Assembly (NCBI RefSeq): GCF_020707215.1
Contig: NZ_JAJFET010000009.1
Location: 62,001-126,000, forward strand
DNA length: 64,000 nucleotides
Direction: 5' to 3'
Origin: Sphingomonas sp. PL-96
GTDB taxonomy: Bacteria > Pseudomonadota > Alphaproteobacteria > Sphingomonadales > Sphingomonadaceae
Below the pieces are notes generated by a model. That model did not search any database. It was given only the letters and a program-made list of their open reading frames with translations, and had not been told where the DNA came from. The position numbers and the translations under genes were made by a program. This document shows, one piece after another, positions 35,298 to 44,115 of the stretch; position 1 is the first letter of the stretch; every line of letters begins with the position of its first letter.

Positions 35298-36587
35298 CTA
35301 CCCGCTAGCGCCGCGAGCTTCCCGGCGGCGATCCGGCAGGCCGAGCCGGACCGGCAGTACGGCGAGCGCAACCACCGCGATCATCGCTCCGGGCGCAGCC
35401 GCCGATCCGGTGCGCTCGATCAGGATTTGGGCGAGCCAGGGCGTGAAGCCGCCGAACACTGCGGTGGCGGCGGTGGCGCCGAGCGCTAGGCCGGTCAGCC
35501 GTCCTTCGCCCGGGAACTGCTCCGCAGTGGCGACCGCCCCCACCGCGCTCACGCCGCCGCCAAGGCATGCGAGTGCCATCGCGCCCGCTATGATGAGCGG
35601 TGGGGACCCACCCGCCATCACCGCGAACGCGCCGATAGGCAGCAGGGCAGCAGCGATCGCCAGGGCGATCAGCACGGGCCGTCGTCCCGCCCGGTCGGAG
35701 AACGCCCCGGTGAGCGGGGTCGTCGCGATGACCGCGACCGCGGCGAGGGTTGAGAGCATCAGTGCTTGCTGCTCCCCGATCCCCCCGGCCGAGGTCAGGA
35801 ATACGGGAACGTAGGTGATGCCGACATAATAGGTGATCGATCCCAGAGCGGAAATGGCGAACGAGCGCGCGATCCCTGCACGGTGATGGCGAACGACGTG
35901 GCGCAGCGGCCGGTCCGGAACCGTGCCGACCGCCTTCTGTCGCAGAAACTCGGGGCTTTCCTCCATGGTCGCACGGGCAAGCAGCACCCCGCCGGCGAGC
36001 GCCGCGCCGACCAGGAAGGGGATACGCCAGCCCCACGCATCGAGCTCGACTGCGGGGAGCATCGCCACCGTCAGCGCCGACACGCCGACCGCGAGCAGTC
36101 CGCCGACTTCGCTTGCCGCGGACGCAAAGGAGGTCACGAACCCGCGCCGTTCGGGACGTGCGCCTTCGAGAAGATACGCGACCACGCCGGTGTATTCGCC
36201 GCCCACGGAGAACGCCATGACACAACGCAGCAGGAAGAGGAGCGCGCCGGCCGCCGGGCCGATCTGGGCATGGGTCGGCAGCAGCGCGGTCGCGAGCATG
36301 GCGGCGGTCATCAGCGCCATCGAGATCAGCATGGCCGGCCGTCGGCCGCGGCGGTCGCCCAGCTGCCCGAACACGACCGCTCCCAGCGGCCGCATGAGGT
36401 AGGAGAGCCCGAAGCCGGCGAGCGTCGCCGCGAGCGAACCCCCGCCGCCGCCGTGGAATACGCGGGCGAGCACGGTGGCGAAGTACAGGTACAAGGTGAA
36501 GTCGTACCATTCCACCACCGTCGAGAAGGCGGCGATCGCCGTCGACGCGCGCGGCAGTGTTCGGTGCGGGCCGTCGGCGGAGGTCAT
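35298..36587 (-). CDS. MFS transporter, metabolite:H+ symporter (MHS) type
   Basis: 429 residues, ATG 36587. The N-terminal TAIAAFSTVVEWYDFTLYLY is the MHS signature; GQLGDRRGRRPAMLISMALM is the loop 2-3 motif and FSDRAGRRPVLIALAIA its repeat in the second half. Twelve hydrophobic segments can be counted. MHS members import organic acids, osmolytes or shikimate with protons; the substrate here cannot be told. It stands alone, convergent with the Crp/Fnr gene and divergent from the NHL-M23 gene, with about 260 bases on each side. Confidence 0.85.
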   Translation of the reverse strand: MTSADGPHRTLPRASTAIAAFSTVVEWYDFTLYLYFATVLARVFHGGGGGSLAATLAGFGLSYLMRPLGAVVFGQLGDRRGRRPAMLISMALMTAAMLATALLPTHAQIGPAAGALLFLLRCVMAFSVGGEYTGVVAYLLEGARPERRGFVTSFASAASEVGGLLAVGVSALTVAMLPAVELDAWGWRIPFLVGAALAGGVLLARATMEESPEFLRQKAVGTVPDRPLRHVVRHHRAGIARSFAISALGSITYYVGITYVPVFLTSAGGIGEQQALMLSTLAAVAVIATTPLTGAFSDRAGRRPVLIALAIAAALLPIGAFAVMAGGSPPLIIAGAMALACLGGGVSAVGAVATAEQFPGEGRLTGLALGATAATAVFGGFTPWLAQILIERTGSAAAPGAMIAVVALAVLPVRLGLPDRRREARGASG

Positions 36588-36846
36588 TACGCCTGGCTAG
36601 CGGAAGATCCGTCGCTTCCGCTAGCAGCTAGATTTCAGCGTGCTCATAGCCGACGTATCCTCCTGCCGGGATGGTGGCGTGCTCAGCGCCTCACTCGCGG
36701 GGTGAACGCGTATCTCCCAAGGGTGAACGACAGCCGCCTGCTGAACGTCGGCGTCTCTGCTTTACTCGTAGCACACGTGCCGAACCGCTCGATGTCCGCG
36801 AGCCGCCGTTGTGTTAGTCTGGTCGATTACGGCTAAAGCAGCCGCG

Positions 36847-38925
36847 ATGTTCAGCAAAACTTCCCGCGCCGTTCCGATCCTCGCTTTTCTCGTCCTCGTT
36901 GCGGCCGGCGCGGGATATTGGCTGTCGTCCCTGCTCGGTCGGCTCCAACCGGCGCCGACCGACTTCGGCTGGCAGGCGGCGCTCACGACTGTCGCCGGTG
37001 ACGGGGTTCGCGGGCAGACCGATGGCGCGGGCGCTGCGGCACGGTTCGGCGATCCGTTCGCGGTGGCGATGGACGGGCAGGGGGTGCTCTATGTCGCCGA
37101 CGCAGCGGATCGCGGCCATGTCCGCAGGATCGATGCCGATGGCGTGGTCACGACGCTGCCCGGATCGTTCGATACGCCCTCCGGCCTTACGGTCGACAGG
37201 AAGGGTAATGTCATCGTTGCGGAGACGGGGGCGCATGCGATCCGGATGATCAGCCCGGAAGGCGCGGTCACGACTCTCGCGGGCACGGGCGCACCGGGTT
37301 ATCGCGATGGCCCGGCATCGGGCGCACAGTTCGATGGCCCGATCGGCGTCGCGGTAGATGCCAAGGACAATGTCTATGTCACGGACAGCTATAACGACCG
37401 CATCCGCCTGATCACCCCCGATGGGCAGGTCCGCACGGTGGCCGGGCAGAACCGGCCAGGCTTTGCCGATGGCCCGGGCGCAATCGCTGCCTTCGATACA
37501 CCGACTGGAATAGCGCTGGCCTCGGACGGCGCGATCCTAGTCGCAGATACCGGCAACGATGCGATCCGGAAGGTGACACCGGATGGCTTCGTCTCGACTC
37601 TGGCGCGCACCGATCCAGACGACGCCGCCGGCCTGCTCAGGGGCGCGATCGGGCTGGCGCCGACATGGGAGGGCTTTGTCTACATCGCTTCCTATCAGCG
37701 CGGCCGCATCCTGCAGATGTCGCCGCAGGGCGCGCTGGATGTCCTGGCGGGTCAGGGTGCGACGGCACCAGGCAATGCCGATTTGCGCCTGCTCGGCCCC
37801 TCCGGGATCGCAGTCGATCGCAAGGGCGCGCTCTATGTCGCGGACGCCTCGGCTTTCGCTATCCGCAAGCTCGACCATCGCACCGCCAACACGGCTCCCG
37901 ACGCCGTCATAGCTGAGAGCCAGGCTCCCGCACTCGTCCGCACTCGACCATTCCCTTGGCCGTTCGCCCCACAATACGTTTCGCATGAGGTGGTCGGCGT
38001 CCTGGGCGAGGTGCGCGGCAATTATGAGGGGGAGAGCCGCCATCACCTCCACGCCGGCCTCGATATCAGCAAGCCGATGGGTACGACCGTGCTCGCTGTC
38101 GCGGCGGAGACCGTGCGCGATCCGCTGCCGAATTCCCGCGATATCGGCGGCCTGAACGAGACGCTGCGGATCGACCAGATGACCTATGTCCATATGCGCG
38201 TCGGCCGCACGCTCGATGACCAGCCGCTGGACGAAGCCCGCTTCCAGCTGATCCGCGATGCCCTTGGGCAAGTCGTACGAGTGCGAGTCCGGCGCGGGGC
38301 GCGCTTTGCAGTCGGCGATCGGATCGGGACGATCAACTGCATGGCGCATGTTCACTTGGAACTGGGACCGCCACGCGGCAAGGTGAACGCGCTGGCGCTC
38401 TCATTCTCCGGTCTGTCCGACCATGTCCCGCCAAGGATCGACGACGTGCATCTCCTTGATGCGCAGGGACGGCGGTTGGACCAGAAACGAGACGGGCACC
38501 TGCTCGTCGCCCGGCAAGGCGGGCCGCTGGATATCGTGGCCGAGGCCTGGGACCAGGTGGACGGCAATGCCGCCCGCCGCCGCCTCGGCCTCTACAAGGC
38601 GGGCTTCCAGATCCTCAAGGCGGATGGCACGCCGGTGCGCGGTTTCGAACGGCCGCGGATCACGCTGGAGTTCGACCGGATGCCGCTCGCGCCCGACGCC
38701 GCGAAGATCGTCTACGCGCTCGCCAGTGGCGATACCGTCCACAGCGATCAGCGCACCCGCATGCTATACGTCGTCAGCAACTGGACGCGTCATGGCCGAA
38801 CCGAGAAAGCCGGCTGGAACCCGGCCGATCTGCCGGTGGGCAACTATGTCATCCGTATCCTTGCTGCCGACCGGATCGGCAATGTGGCGATGGCCGGGCG
38901 CGATCTACCGATCGCGATTCGGTGA
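36847..38925 (+). CDS. NHL-repeat propeller fused to an M23-like peptidase domain
   Basis: 692 residues from ATG 36847. An N-terminal membrane anchor or signal (VPILAFLVLVAAGAGYWL) places it in the periplasm. Residues 40-355 hold five or six NHL blades, each with a pattern like PSGLTVDRKGNVIVAETGAH AIR. The second part has HHLHAGLDIS and AHVHLEL, the HxxxD and HxH zinc ligands of M23 (LytM-type) peptidases, so metal binding is plausible. A C-terminal Ig-like region with GNYVIRILAADRIGN follows. This fusion is unusual; it may sense wall fragments or cut peptides. Apparently monocistronic. Confidence 0.75.
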   Translation: MFSKTSRAVPILAFLVLVAAGAGYWLSSLLGRLQPAPTDFGWQAALTTVAGDGVRGQTDGAGAAARFGDPFAVAMDGQGVLYVADAADRGHVRRIDADGVVTTLPGSFDTPSGLTVDRKGNVIVAETGAHAIRMISPEGAVTTLAGTGAPGYRDGPASGAQFDGPIGVAVDAKDNVYVTDSYNDRIRLITPDGQVRTVAGQNRPGFADGPGAIAAFDTPTGIALASDGAILVADTGNDAIRKVTPDGFVSTLARTDPDDAAGLLRGAIGLAPTWEGFVYIASYQRGRILQMSPQGALDVLAGQGATAPGNADLRLLGPSGIAVDRKGALYVADASAFAIRKLDHRTANTAPDAVIAESQAPALVRTRPFPWPFAPQYVSHEVVGVLGEVRGNYEGESRHHLHAGLDISKPMGTTVLAVAAETVRDPLPNSRDIGGLNETLRIDQMTYVHMRVGRTLDDQPLDEARFQLIRDALGQVVRVRVRRGARFAVGDRIGTINCMAHVHLELGPPRGKVNALALSFSGLSDHVPPRIDDVHLLDAQGRRLDQKRDGHLLVARQGGPLDIVAEAWDQVDGNAARRRLGLYKAGFQILKADGTPVRGFERPRITLEFDRMPLAPDAAKIVYALASGDTVHSDQRTRMLYVVSNWTRHGRTEKAGWNPADLPVGNYVIRILAADRIGNVAMAGRDLPIAIR

Positions 38926-39632
38926 AACCGGCGAGCGATGAGCAATATGAATGAGCGGTCGGTTCTGCGAGTTGGTGACCGCCTTCTAATGTTCACCTTC
39001 GGGGGTATGAGAACCGCTTTACTAAACTGAGCAATCTAAGTGCCCGTCCGTTGCGGTTCATTGGCCTGGCGAGAGCGCAGACGAATCATCCGTCGCAGAC
39101 GCGCTCAAAGCAACGCACGGTGTCCTTTTAGGCATAGGTTCGAAGCCGGAAAGGGAACCGAATTTCCGCGGGGCCACGCAGGGGCCACGGATTGGAAGGG
39201 CAGGAAAAACAGCAGGTTTTCTGCGGCATACGGCGATGGATGTGAGTCCTGTAAGCGCACCATCCTCCTAGACGCACTTCCAGCAGGATAACGGCGGCGA
39301 CTGAGGCGAAAGCGCCTTGGCGTGGGTGGCCCGTGTGGGTTTTGGCTGGGGCGCTTTGATAGGACCGCGCACTGGTCCTACGCTGCCGCTCTTCGAGAAG
39401 CTGGGGCTCTGCTTTCCTTCCGAATGCGCGTCTGGATCGCTGGGTGCCGGAACGGCTGGAACTGGGCCGGTGGCGGACTGGCAGCTTAGGGACGTCAAAC
39501 CCGATAAGCGGACGCTCCTTTTGAGAGCTTGGGAGCTTTCAAGTCGAAGGGTGCGGTGCGTTGGGCTGGTGCGCCCCGCCAGTGCTCAGCGGGGGTACCT
39601 GCCGCGAGCTTTGACATTTGACATATTCTTCT
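38926..39632. other. 707 bases without a supportable gene; direct repeats
   Basis: No frame has a recognisable family. The stretch contains a close direct repeat GGGGCCACG-CA-GGGGCCACGG at about 39169-39190, and a long GC-rich part between 39290 and 39480 with GGCGAAAGCGCCTT hairpins. It forms the left border of the accessory block 39.6-46.8 kb, so attachment-site or integration scars are possible, but I found no matching sequence at the other border. Confidence 0.35.
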
Positions 39633-39638
39633 ATGATC

Positions 39639-39972
39639 ATGCGCAATGGGAATCTGGTCGCCAACGACCGGCAGGCACGCGACTACGAACAGACTCTGGG
39701 GGACATCGATAAGGCGCTGTCTTCCGAGCAGGTTCTGCGCTCGCTGGTCCAGGGACTTCCGCAGGCCGAACCGGCATGATCAGGTACTCGTACTGATTTC
39801 GGCCTGCATAACCGAAGGGGTGGACACCCGGGGCCAGATCATCGGCACGCTTGGCCACCTCGACTTCAAGCGTGGCCATGTCGCGATGCTCCTGGCGGAG
39901 GGGACGGGCACAAACCGCGAGGTCCATCGCTGGCGGCGAGATGCGGCGGGTACCTACACGTTGCTGTCCTAA
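39639..39972 (+). pseudogene. Small hypothetical gene in two frames
   Basis: ATG 39639 encodes MRNGNLVANDRQARDYEQTL, GDIDKALSSEQVLRSLVQG and stops at TGA 39777-39779. Immediately after, in another frame, comes DQVLVLISACITEGVDTRGQ, IIGTLGHLDFKRGHVAMLLA and REVHRWRRDAAGTYTLLS to TAA 39970-39972, with no start codon. The joined product of about 110 residues looks like one small protein ending in a compact winged-helix-like domain. One indel near 39780 is the simplest explanation. Confidence 0.45.
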
Positions 39973-40192
39973 CATCCGATCGTCTCAACCCCGCTTCGCG
40001 CGCTGGCTTCGGCTGGTACGCGGGGCGGGGCTGATACCCACTTTTTCTTTTTGGTCGAGGTGGCCATTAGAGGCCCGCCGGGCCCCGCTGACCGTCGCCC
40101 GGTACCTGCGCGCCTAGCAGCCAGTCGCGGCCCTCCCTGCCTTGGCCCAAATCGAATCTCGTGAACCGCGCGTGCATCAGGCCCCGTCGATT

Positions 40193-40279
40193 CCGCACCT
40201 GCCGCCGCAGTTTTGTCCACTCCGCTTCCGATCGAGGGAAGGGGTCGGTCAGGGTCGCCGGCTCAGGTGTGGCGCTTAG
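40193..40279 (-). pseudogene. C-terminal fragment of a second zinc-ribbon gene
   Basis: Reads LSATPEPATLTDPFPRSEAE followed by WTKLRRQVR, nearly the same as the end of the zinc-ribbon gene at 42290-42586 (LSATPEPATLANPFPRSEAE, WKQLRRRMR). It overlaps the last bases of the multi-pass gene ending at 40276 in another frame and has no 5' part. It therefore marks a recombination or deletion scar between repeats of the module region. Confidence 0.6.
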
Positions 40280-40746
40280 ACCGAGCCAGCATCCGCCGCA
40301 TCGCCGGCATCAGGTGACGTCTGCGCTGGTGGCGTCTTGCGGGCGCACAGGGTTAAGGATGGAAAGCGGCCGGTGCGCTCCGCCCCGCACCGCACATATC
40401 CGTCTGCTGCAAGCCTCCGTTCCGCCAGGTCCTGCAACGCCCACGATCCGCTGAGCGAGACGGGCACCGCAATCATGGCCGCCATCGCGATCCTGTTACC
40501 GATCCGCTTCACGGCTGCGTCATCGCGAAGCAGTGCCAGCGTTCCCCAAGCCGCCAACGCCACAAAGATCGGCATCAACGCAAGCATCCCGAAATCGCCA
40601 CCCGATACCCGCACCTCCGATGCACCGGTTCGCCACGCAGCAAGAGACGCCGCTAACGAGTCCGCCAGCAGCCATCCGCACAGCACCGATAACGTCAGTC
40701 CGATGGCTGCCATGAAGAGCGCCGCGCGACGCCGCTCGCTCCTCAT
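40276..40746 (-). CDS. Multi-pass membrane protein, putative immunity protein, module A
   Basis: 156 residues, ATG 40746 overlapping the preceding stop (ATGA). About four hydrophobic segments: ALFMAAIGLTLSVLCGWLLA, FGMLALMPIFVALAAWGTLA, RIAMAAMIAVPVSLSGSWAL. After the last comes GYVRCG, and the same GYxRC pattern is found in the module B counterpart (GYHRCM). Small inner-membrane proteins with a GYxxC motif coupled to a membrane-active partner are typical immunity proteins; that role is inferred. The Asp/Ala tail DAGDAADAGSV is low-complexity. Confidence 0.65.
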   Translation of the reverse strand: MRSERRRAALFMAAIGLTLSVLCGWLLADSLAASLAAWRTGASEVRVSGGDFGMLALMPIFVALAAWGTLALLRDDAAVKRIGNRIAMAAMIAVPVSLSGSWALQDLAERRLAADGYVRCGAERTGRFPSLTLCARKTPPAQTSPDAGDAADAGSV

Positions 40747-41591
40747 CGCAGGGTGGGAAAGCGGGGCAGAAGTTTCCAGACCATGTTCCGGACCTGTCGC
40801 TTCGCCTCGGCAACAGCGGCGTCGCGGATCAGGTCGACCACGTTCCCGGCGGCCTGATATGCAGTGTTCTTTCCGCGCGCGACCAGTGCCCGCTTCTGCC
40901 GCTCCAATTCGACGATGCCTTCATCAAGCTGCTTTTGCAGGCGCTCCGTGAAGCCATACTTCTTGTCGAGCGCGTCGAGCACCCAGCCGACACCCAGCCC
41001 CACGACCACCGCGATCACGAGCGGCCCTGCCGCCACTGTCATGCCAAGCGCAACGGCTGTCGCTCCCGCAGCATAGCCGACACCACCGGCGATAAGCGCT
41101 TTACTCACATCTCCGGCGATGCCGCCCAGCATCTGCCCCAGCGTGGCGTCGTCGCGAATGACGTAGTCGATGATGTTCCATGCGGTCAGCAATACGACAG
41201 ATACGATCGTGCCGCCTTTGACTGACTTGGCCACCCCCGCCTTGCCTATCCCCAAACCTAAGACTTTGGGATGAAGGACACCATATTTTGTTCCAGTGAG
41301 CACGCGACGAAGTCCGGGATATCCCTTGAACACCACATGCAACTTGCCGTTATAGGTCTTGAAGTAGCAACGACCTCGTATTCCAGTTTCCCTGACCAGC
41401 TTACGGATCAGCATTACATCGTCCGAGGCGGAAAAGTAGTTGGCGAGAGTGTGCCAGTTTTCTGAGTAGCCCTTCCAATGCTTGTCGGCGGTAACCTGTG
41501 GCATCTTGCCCGTCGCGACCGCTTCTGTCAGCCATATACGGACAAGCATGTCGCGATCAGCGATGATGACTTGATCGGTTTGCTCGGTCAT
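40743..41591 (-). CDS. Glycine-rich membrane-inserting protein, putative pore-forming toxin, module A
   Basis: 282 residues; ATG 41591 overlaps the lipoprotein stop by ATGA. Residues 1-85 are soluble (DRDMLVRIWLTEAVATGK, ENWHTLANYFSASDDV). A conserved link VFKGYPGLRRVLTGTKYG (residues 87-104) and LGLGIGKAGV lead to a first hydrophobic segment TIVSVVLLTAWNIIDYVI (128-145). A glycine-zipper hairpin follows, ALIAGGVGYAAGATAVALGM and AAGPLVIAVVVGLGVGWVLD (166-206). The rest is a charged amphipathic helix ending WKLLPRFPTLR. No signal peptide. The layout suits a pore-forming toxin; no catalytic motif is seen. Function is inferred. Confidence 0.65.
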   Translation of the reverse strand: MTEQTDQVIIADRDMLVRIWLTEAVATGKMPQVTADKHWKGYSENWHTLANYFSASDDVMLIRKLVRETGIRGRCYFKTYNGKLHVVFKGYPGLRRVLTGTKYGVLHPKVLGLGIGKAGVAKSVKGGTIVSVVLLTAWNIIDYVIRDDATLGQMLGGIAGDVSKALIAGGVGYAAGATAVALGMTVAAGPLVIAVVVGLGVGWVLDALDKKYGFTERLQKQLDEGIVELERQKRALVARGKNTAYQAAGNVVDLIRDAAVAEAKRQVRNMVWKLLPRFPTLR

Positions 41592-42109
41592 GAGCGCTCC
41601 TCGGTCCTCTGAGCCCTACCTTCCACGATCCTGAACACGCGAGGTTTCTTGCCGCTGATCGTGAAGCCGTCACCATGCCATGTCACCGACGGGTCGCCCG
41701 CCGTAAGTTGATCAAGGCAGCTCTCCACAAGTATGGAGTCAGTCAAGCTACGTTGTGCGACCGAAAACAGGCGCACCCATGACTCCCGCCCATTGGCGCA
41801 ACGCTCCCCGCCAATCTTGCTTCCATAGCTGTCGAGCACCGCCACGACGCCGCCACCTTCGCCGACTCGTTGGACATCGTGATAGAGGACGGGGTCGGCG
41901 CGCTCGGCGGCAATCGGGAAGCGGATCTGCGTCTTCGCGCCGTCGTCGCCGTAGGTGTAGATGCCCGTAGCGCCGGTCACCTCGATGGCATCGGACGCCA
42001 GGATTGCCACCGCTGGCGTGCCGGTGTTCTCCGCTGCCCCATCGGCCGAACTGCAGCCGGCAAGGATCGGAAAGATAGCCGCTAGGGCCAGCATTGGAGT
42101 GGCTCTCAT
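41588..42109 (-). CDS. Lipoprotein of module A
   Basis: 173 residues from ATG 42109, chosen because MRATPMLALAAIFPILAGC forms a lipoprotein signal with lipobox LAGC. The mature domain has beta-like segments and the motif ERCANGRESWVRLFSV, with VESCLDQL following. These two Cys are conserved in the module B homologue (HCANGIESYVRAFSL, ESCLSDK), suggesting a disulfide in the periplasm. Its stop overlaps the start of the toxin-like gene. It may be periplasmic immunity, an adaptor, or a delivery factor; sequence does not tell which. Confidence 0.7.
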   Translation of the reverse strand: MRATPMLALAAIFPILAGCSSADGAAENTGTPAVAILASDAIEVTGATGIYTYGDDGAKTQIRFPIAAERADPVLYHDVQRVGEGGGVVAVLDSYGSKIGGERCANGRESWVRLFSVAQRSLTDSILVESCLDQLTAGDPSVTWHGDGFTISGKKPRVFRIVEGRAQRTEERS

Positions 42110-42289
42110 TCGAACAGCGTAAAGCGCGCCGACGGCTTGGAGAAGCGCAAACTGCACGATCAATCGCGCGATGCAAGCAATCCGTCGGCTCAGACGAACA
42201 CTGATATTGGCTGTTACGCGAGCACGGGCGTCGTCGCTCTTTTCCGTCAACCAGGCTCCCGCTCGAACGTGCTGCGATGTCCGCCCTCC

Positions 42290-42586
42290 TTAGTCACGCA
42301 TACGCCGCCGTAGCTGCTTCCACTCCGCTTCTGATCGCGGAAATGGGTTTGCCAGCGTTGCCGGCTCGGGTGTGGCACTCAGGCGTGGTCCGCGCTTGCC
42401 GCAGCGCTGACACCGAATGTGGTAACCCAGCGCGCCGAGCTGCGTCGACCAACCCTTAAGCAGAGCATAGCGCCAGAGTCGCTTTGCATCGAACACGTGC
42501 TCCGCGCCGCAGTAGCAGCGGGCACGGAGATTCGCCTTGTGGCTCGTTAAGTCGGTGAGGCTGTCGAGCCGAGTGTTGGCCGACAC
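42290..42586 (-). CDS. Zinc-ribbon protein
   Basis: 98 residues from GTG 42586, which starts one base after the DUF6771 stop (42588), so they are coupled. Two Cys pairs, RCYCGAEHVF and IRCQRCGKRG, are spaced as a zinc ribbon with AKRLWRYALLKGWSTQLGAL between. The C-terminus LSATPEPATLANPFPRSEAE is repeated as a fragment at 40193-40279. Small cytoplasmic nucleic-acid- or protein-binding role inferred. It is unrelated in sequence to the toxin-like genes it separates. Confidence 0.65.
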   Translation of the reverse strand: MSANTRLDSLTDLTSHKANLRARCYCGAEHVFDAKRLWRYALLKGWSTQLGALGYHIRCQRCGKRGPRLSATPEPATLANPFPRSEAEWKQLRRRMRD

Positions 42587-42587
42587 C

Positions 42588-42785
42588 TCAAAGAGGGAGC
42601 AGGAGCTGATTGCGATCGGGTGCGGCTTGCGCGTCGAGCGAGGAGGCGATCGACAGCGCGAGTTCCTTCGCCGCCTGCTTCCGCAGATGCTCGCCGGGCG
42701 CGGTGATGCCCACGCGGCACCATCCCGGTGCTTCAAGGATCGCAGTTGCTATCGCGGCGGGGTCGGCTGGTTCCATGTAGCGCAT
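42588..42785 (-). CDS. DUF6771-like small protein
   Basis: 65 residues, ATG 42785: MRYMEPADPAAIATAILEAP, GWCRVGITAPGEHLRKQAAK, ELALSIASSL and an end QLLLPL. The APGWxRVGITAPGE block followed by an Ala-rich helix is the DUF6771 pattern found in sphingomonads next to small zinc-ribbon genes. Cytoplasmic, function unknown. Probably a frequent passenger of accessory regions rather than a member of the toxin-like module. Confidence 0.7.
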   Translation of the reverse strand: MRYMEPADPAAIATAILEAPGWCRVGITAPGEHLRKQAAKELALSIASSLDAQAAPDRNQLLLPL

Positions 42786-42892
42786 GAGAACACAACAGGA
42801 ACGATTCGACAAGCCTGAGCGGATGCGCCCCGCTGATGGGTCATTCGTGTCAGCGGGAACGACACTCGTGCGGCAACTTCTCGCGGCAGCAC

Positions 42893-43429
42893 CTACTCGG
42901 TCGCCGGTTTTCTGAACCGCGATCTCAGTTGACCCAACCGGGAGCAAAGGTCCTTGCCGCTGCGGGTGATGCTCTCCCGTAGTTGCTCTGCCTCTGTTTC
43001 CGTCAGAACGAGCGTGTCCCGCTGGAGGCGCTTTGACCGCAAAGACACCAGCCGAAACACCGCAGTCCATTGCCCGTACGGGTCGAGCGTCACTTTGCAC
43101 GTCGCATGGCAAAGCATGTTCCTAGCCTCTGCATGTGCCCGACACTGCTCCAGCGTCGCCGCGGTGGTGCCCGCCTCCTTCTCGAATGGACCTCCTGGAC
43201 CGATCGCGGATGCCAGCGCTTCGAATCGCTGCCCGACGAGGTGAGGGAGGCGCACATCAGCGCCACGTCCTTCCACCTCCGCCAAGCATGCCAGGCACTC
43301 GGTTACGGCCTCTTCGGTTCGCGTGAAGGCGTCGAGGCAGCGGCCGCGCCACTCATTCACGCGCGCAACCGCGGCGATGAAAAGCTCGCGCGGCAATGCC
43401 ACCTTCGAACTTGCTGTGATCGCGTCCAC
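42893..43429 (-). CDS. Helical protein with HEPN-like RNxxxH motif
   Basis: 178 residues from GTG 43429. All-helical start (LPRELFIAAVARVNEWRGRC, AVTECLACLAEVEGRGADVR). The segment AEARNMLCHATCKV contains R-N-M-L-C-H, the Rx4H arrangement of HEPN RNases, followed by a beta hairpin GQWTAVFRLVSLRSKRL and a charged helix. HEPN domains act in abortive infection, toxin and RNA-processing systems. The motif is seen; RNase activity is inferred and a structural HEPN-like fold is the alternative. It stands alone between the two modules. Confidence 0.5.
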   Translation of the reverse strand: MDAITASSKVALPRELFIAAVARVNEWRGRCLDAFTRTEEAVTECLACLAEVEGRGADVRLPHLVGQRFEALASAIGPGGPFEKEAGTTAATLEQCRAHAEARNMLCHATCKVTLDPYGQWTAVFRLVSLRSKRLQRDTLVLTETEAEQLRESITRSGKDLCSRLGQLRSRFRKPATE

Positions 43430-43680
43430 CGGGGAGGCGTACCGGTCTCGGGTTTATACATCGTTGCTGGAGCACCCCGCGGGTGATGTTTAACCCCGAA
43501 CGGCAGCGGCAGGAAACGCCCAAGAACTGCCATTCCACGTGTTCGCCGCAATGCTTAGAAGCGGACATTCACCGCCTGCCACCGGCATCACTCTCCACTT
43601 CTCGACGGCAACCCCAGCGTCCTCTGGCAGAGACCAGTGCCGCCTTGATACTTGAGGCTGACATGTATTCGCTGCGAGCC

Positions 43681-44115
43681 TTACTGCCCCACATCGGTAA
43701 TCATGTGGGGGCAAGTAGCTCCGGCTGGTGCCCATAACAGGTTGAGAAAACGCTGACCGCTTATCGGCATACAGCGATGGTAACCCTGACGCGGCAGGAA
43801 AATGTCAGTAGCAACCAAGATAGCTAATGGGAACAGTACCAAGAGAGGTGAGAGCCACAGGATAGCGCGAAAAAACCCCTCCTGTCGCTTCGGCGAAGTG
43901 TGGGCAAGCATGCCGACCAGCAGCGCAAGTTGCACCGTGCCGACGGCCGCAGCACCGACCCCGGTGCGAACTTCGACAGAACGACGATCTCCCAGCTCCC
44001 GCCAAAACGAAGCGGTGCCGTCCCAGGCCACCCACGCCAGCGCCAAGGCCAGCAACGTCATCGCCAATGCGAGGATCACCGACGCACGTCGGTCGCTGTT
44101 CCCCACCGGCGTCAA
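43681..44115 (-). CDS. Multi-pass membrane protein, putative immunity protein, module B
   Basis: 144 residues; TTG 44115 overlaps the upstream stop (TTGA). Membrane segments SVILALAMTLLALALAWVAW, GVGAAAVGTVQLALLVGMLA and AILWLSPLLVLFPLAILVAT, then QGYHRCMPIS, which matches the GYxRC motif of module A. Sequence identity to the A copy is otherwise low, as expected for rapidly diverging immunity proteins. The frame is intact even though its presumed toxin partner carries a stop codon. Confidence 0.6.
   Translation of the reverse strand: MTPVGNSDRRASVILALAMTLLALALAWVAWDGTASFWRELGDRRSVEVRTGVGAAAVGTVQLALLVGMLAHTSPKRQEGFFRAILWLSPLLVLFPLAILVATDIFLPRQGYHRCMPISGQRFLNLLWAPAGATCPHMITDVGQ

Noticed and set aside
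35766..36836. Plus-strand frame opposite the MHS transporter
   Set aside because: Gln/Arg/His-rich shadow with no signal or motif.
39140..39200. Possible tRNA or tRNA-derived attachment site (GGTTCGAA near 39138)
   Set aside because: No acceptor stem or anticodon arm can be folded around it.
39268..39498. Minus-strand Pro/Ser/Lys-rich frame of 76 codons
   Set aside because: No ribosome binding site or motif; composition suggests chance reading of a GC-rich intergenic stretch.
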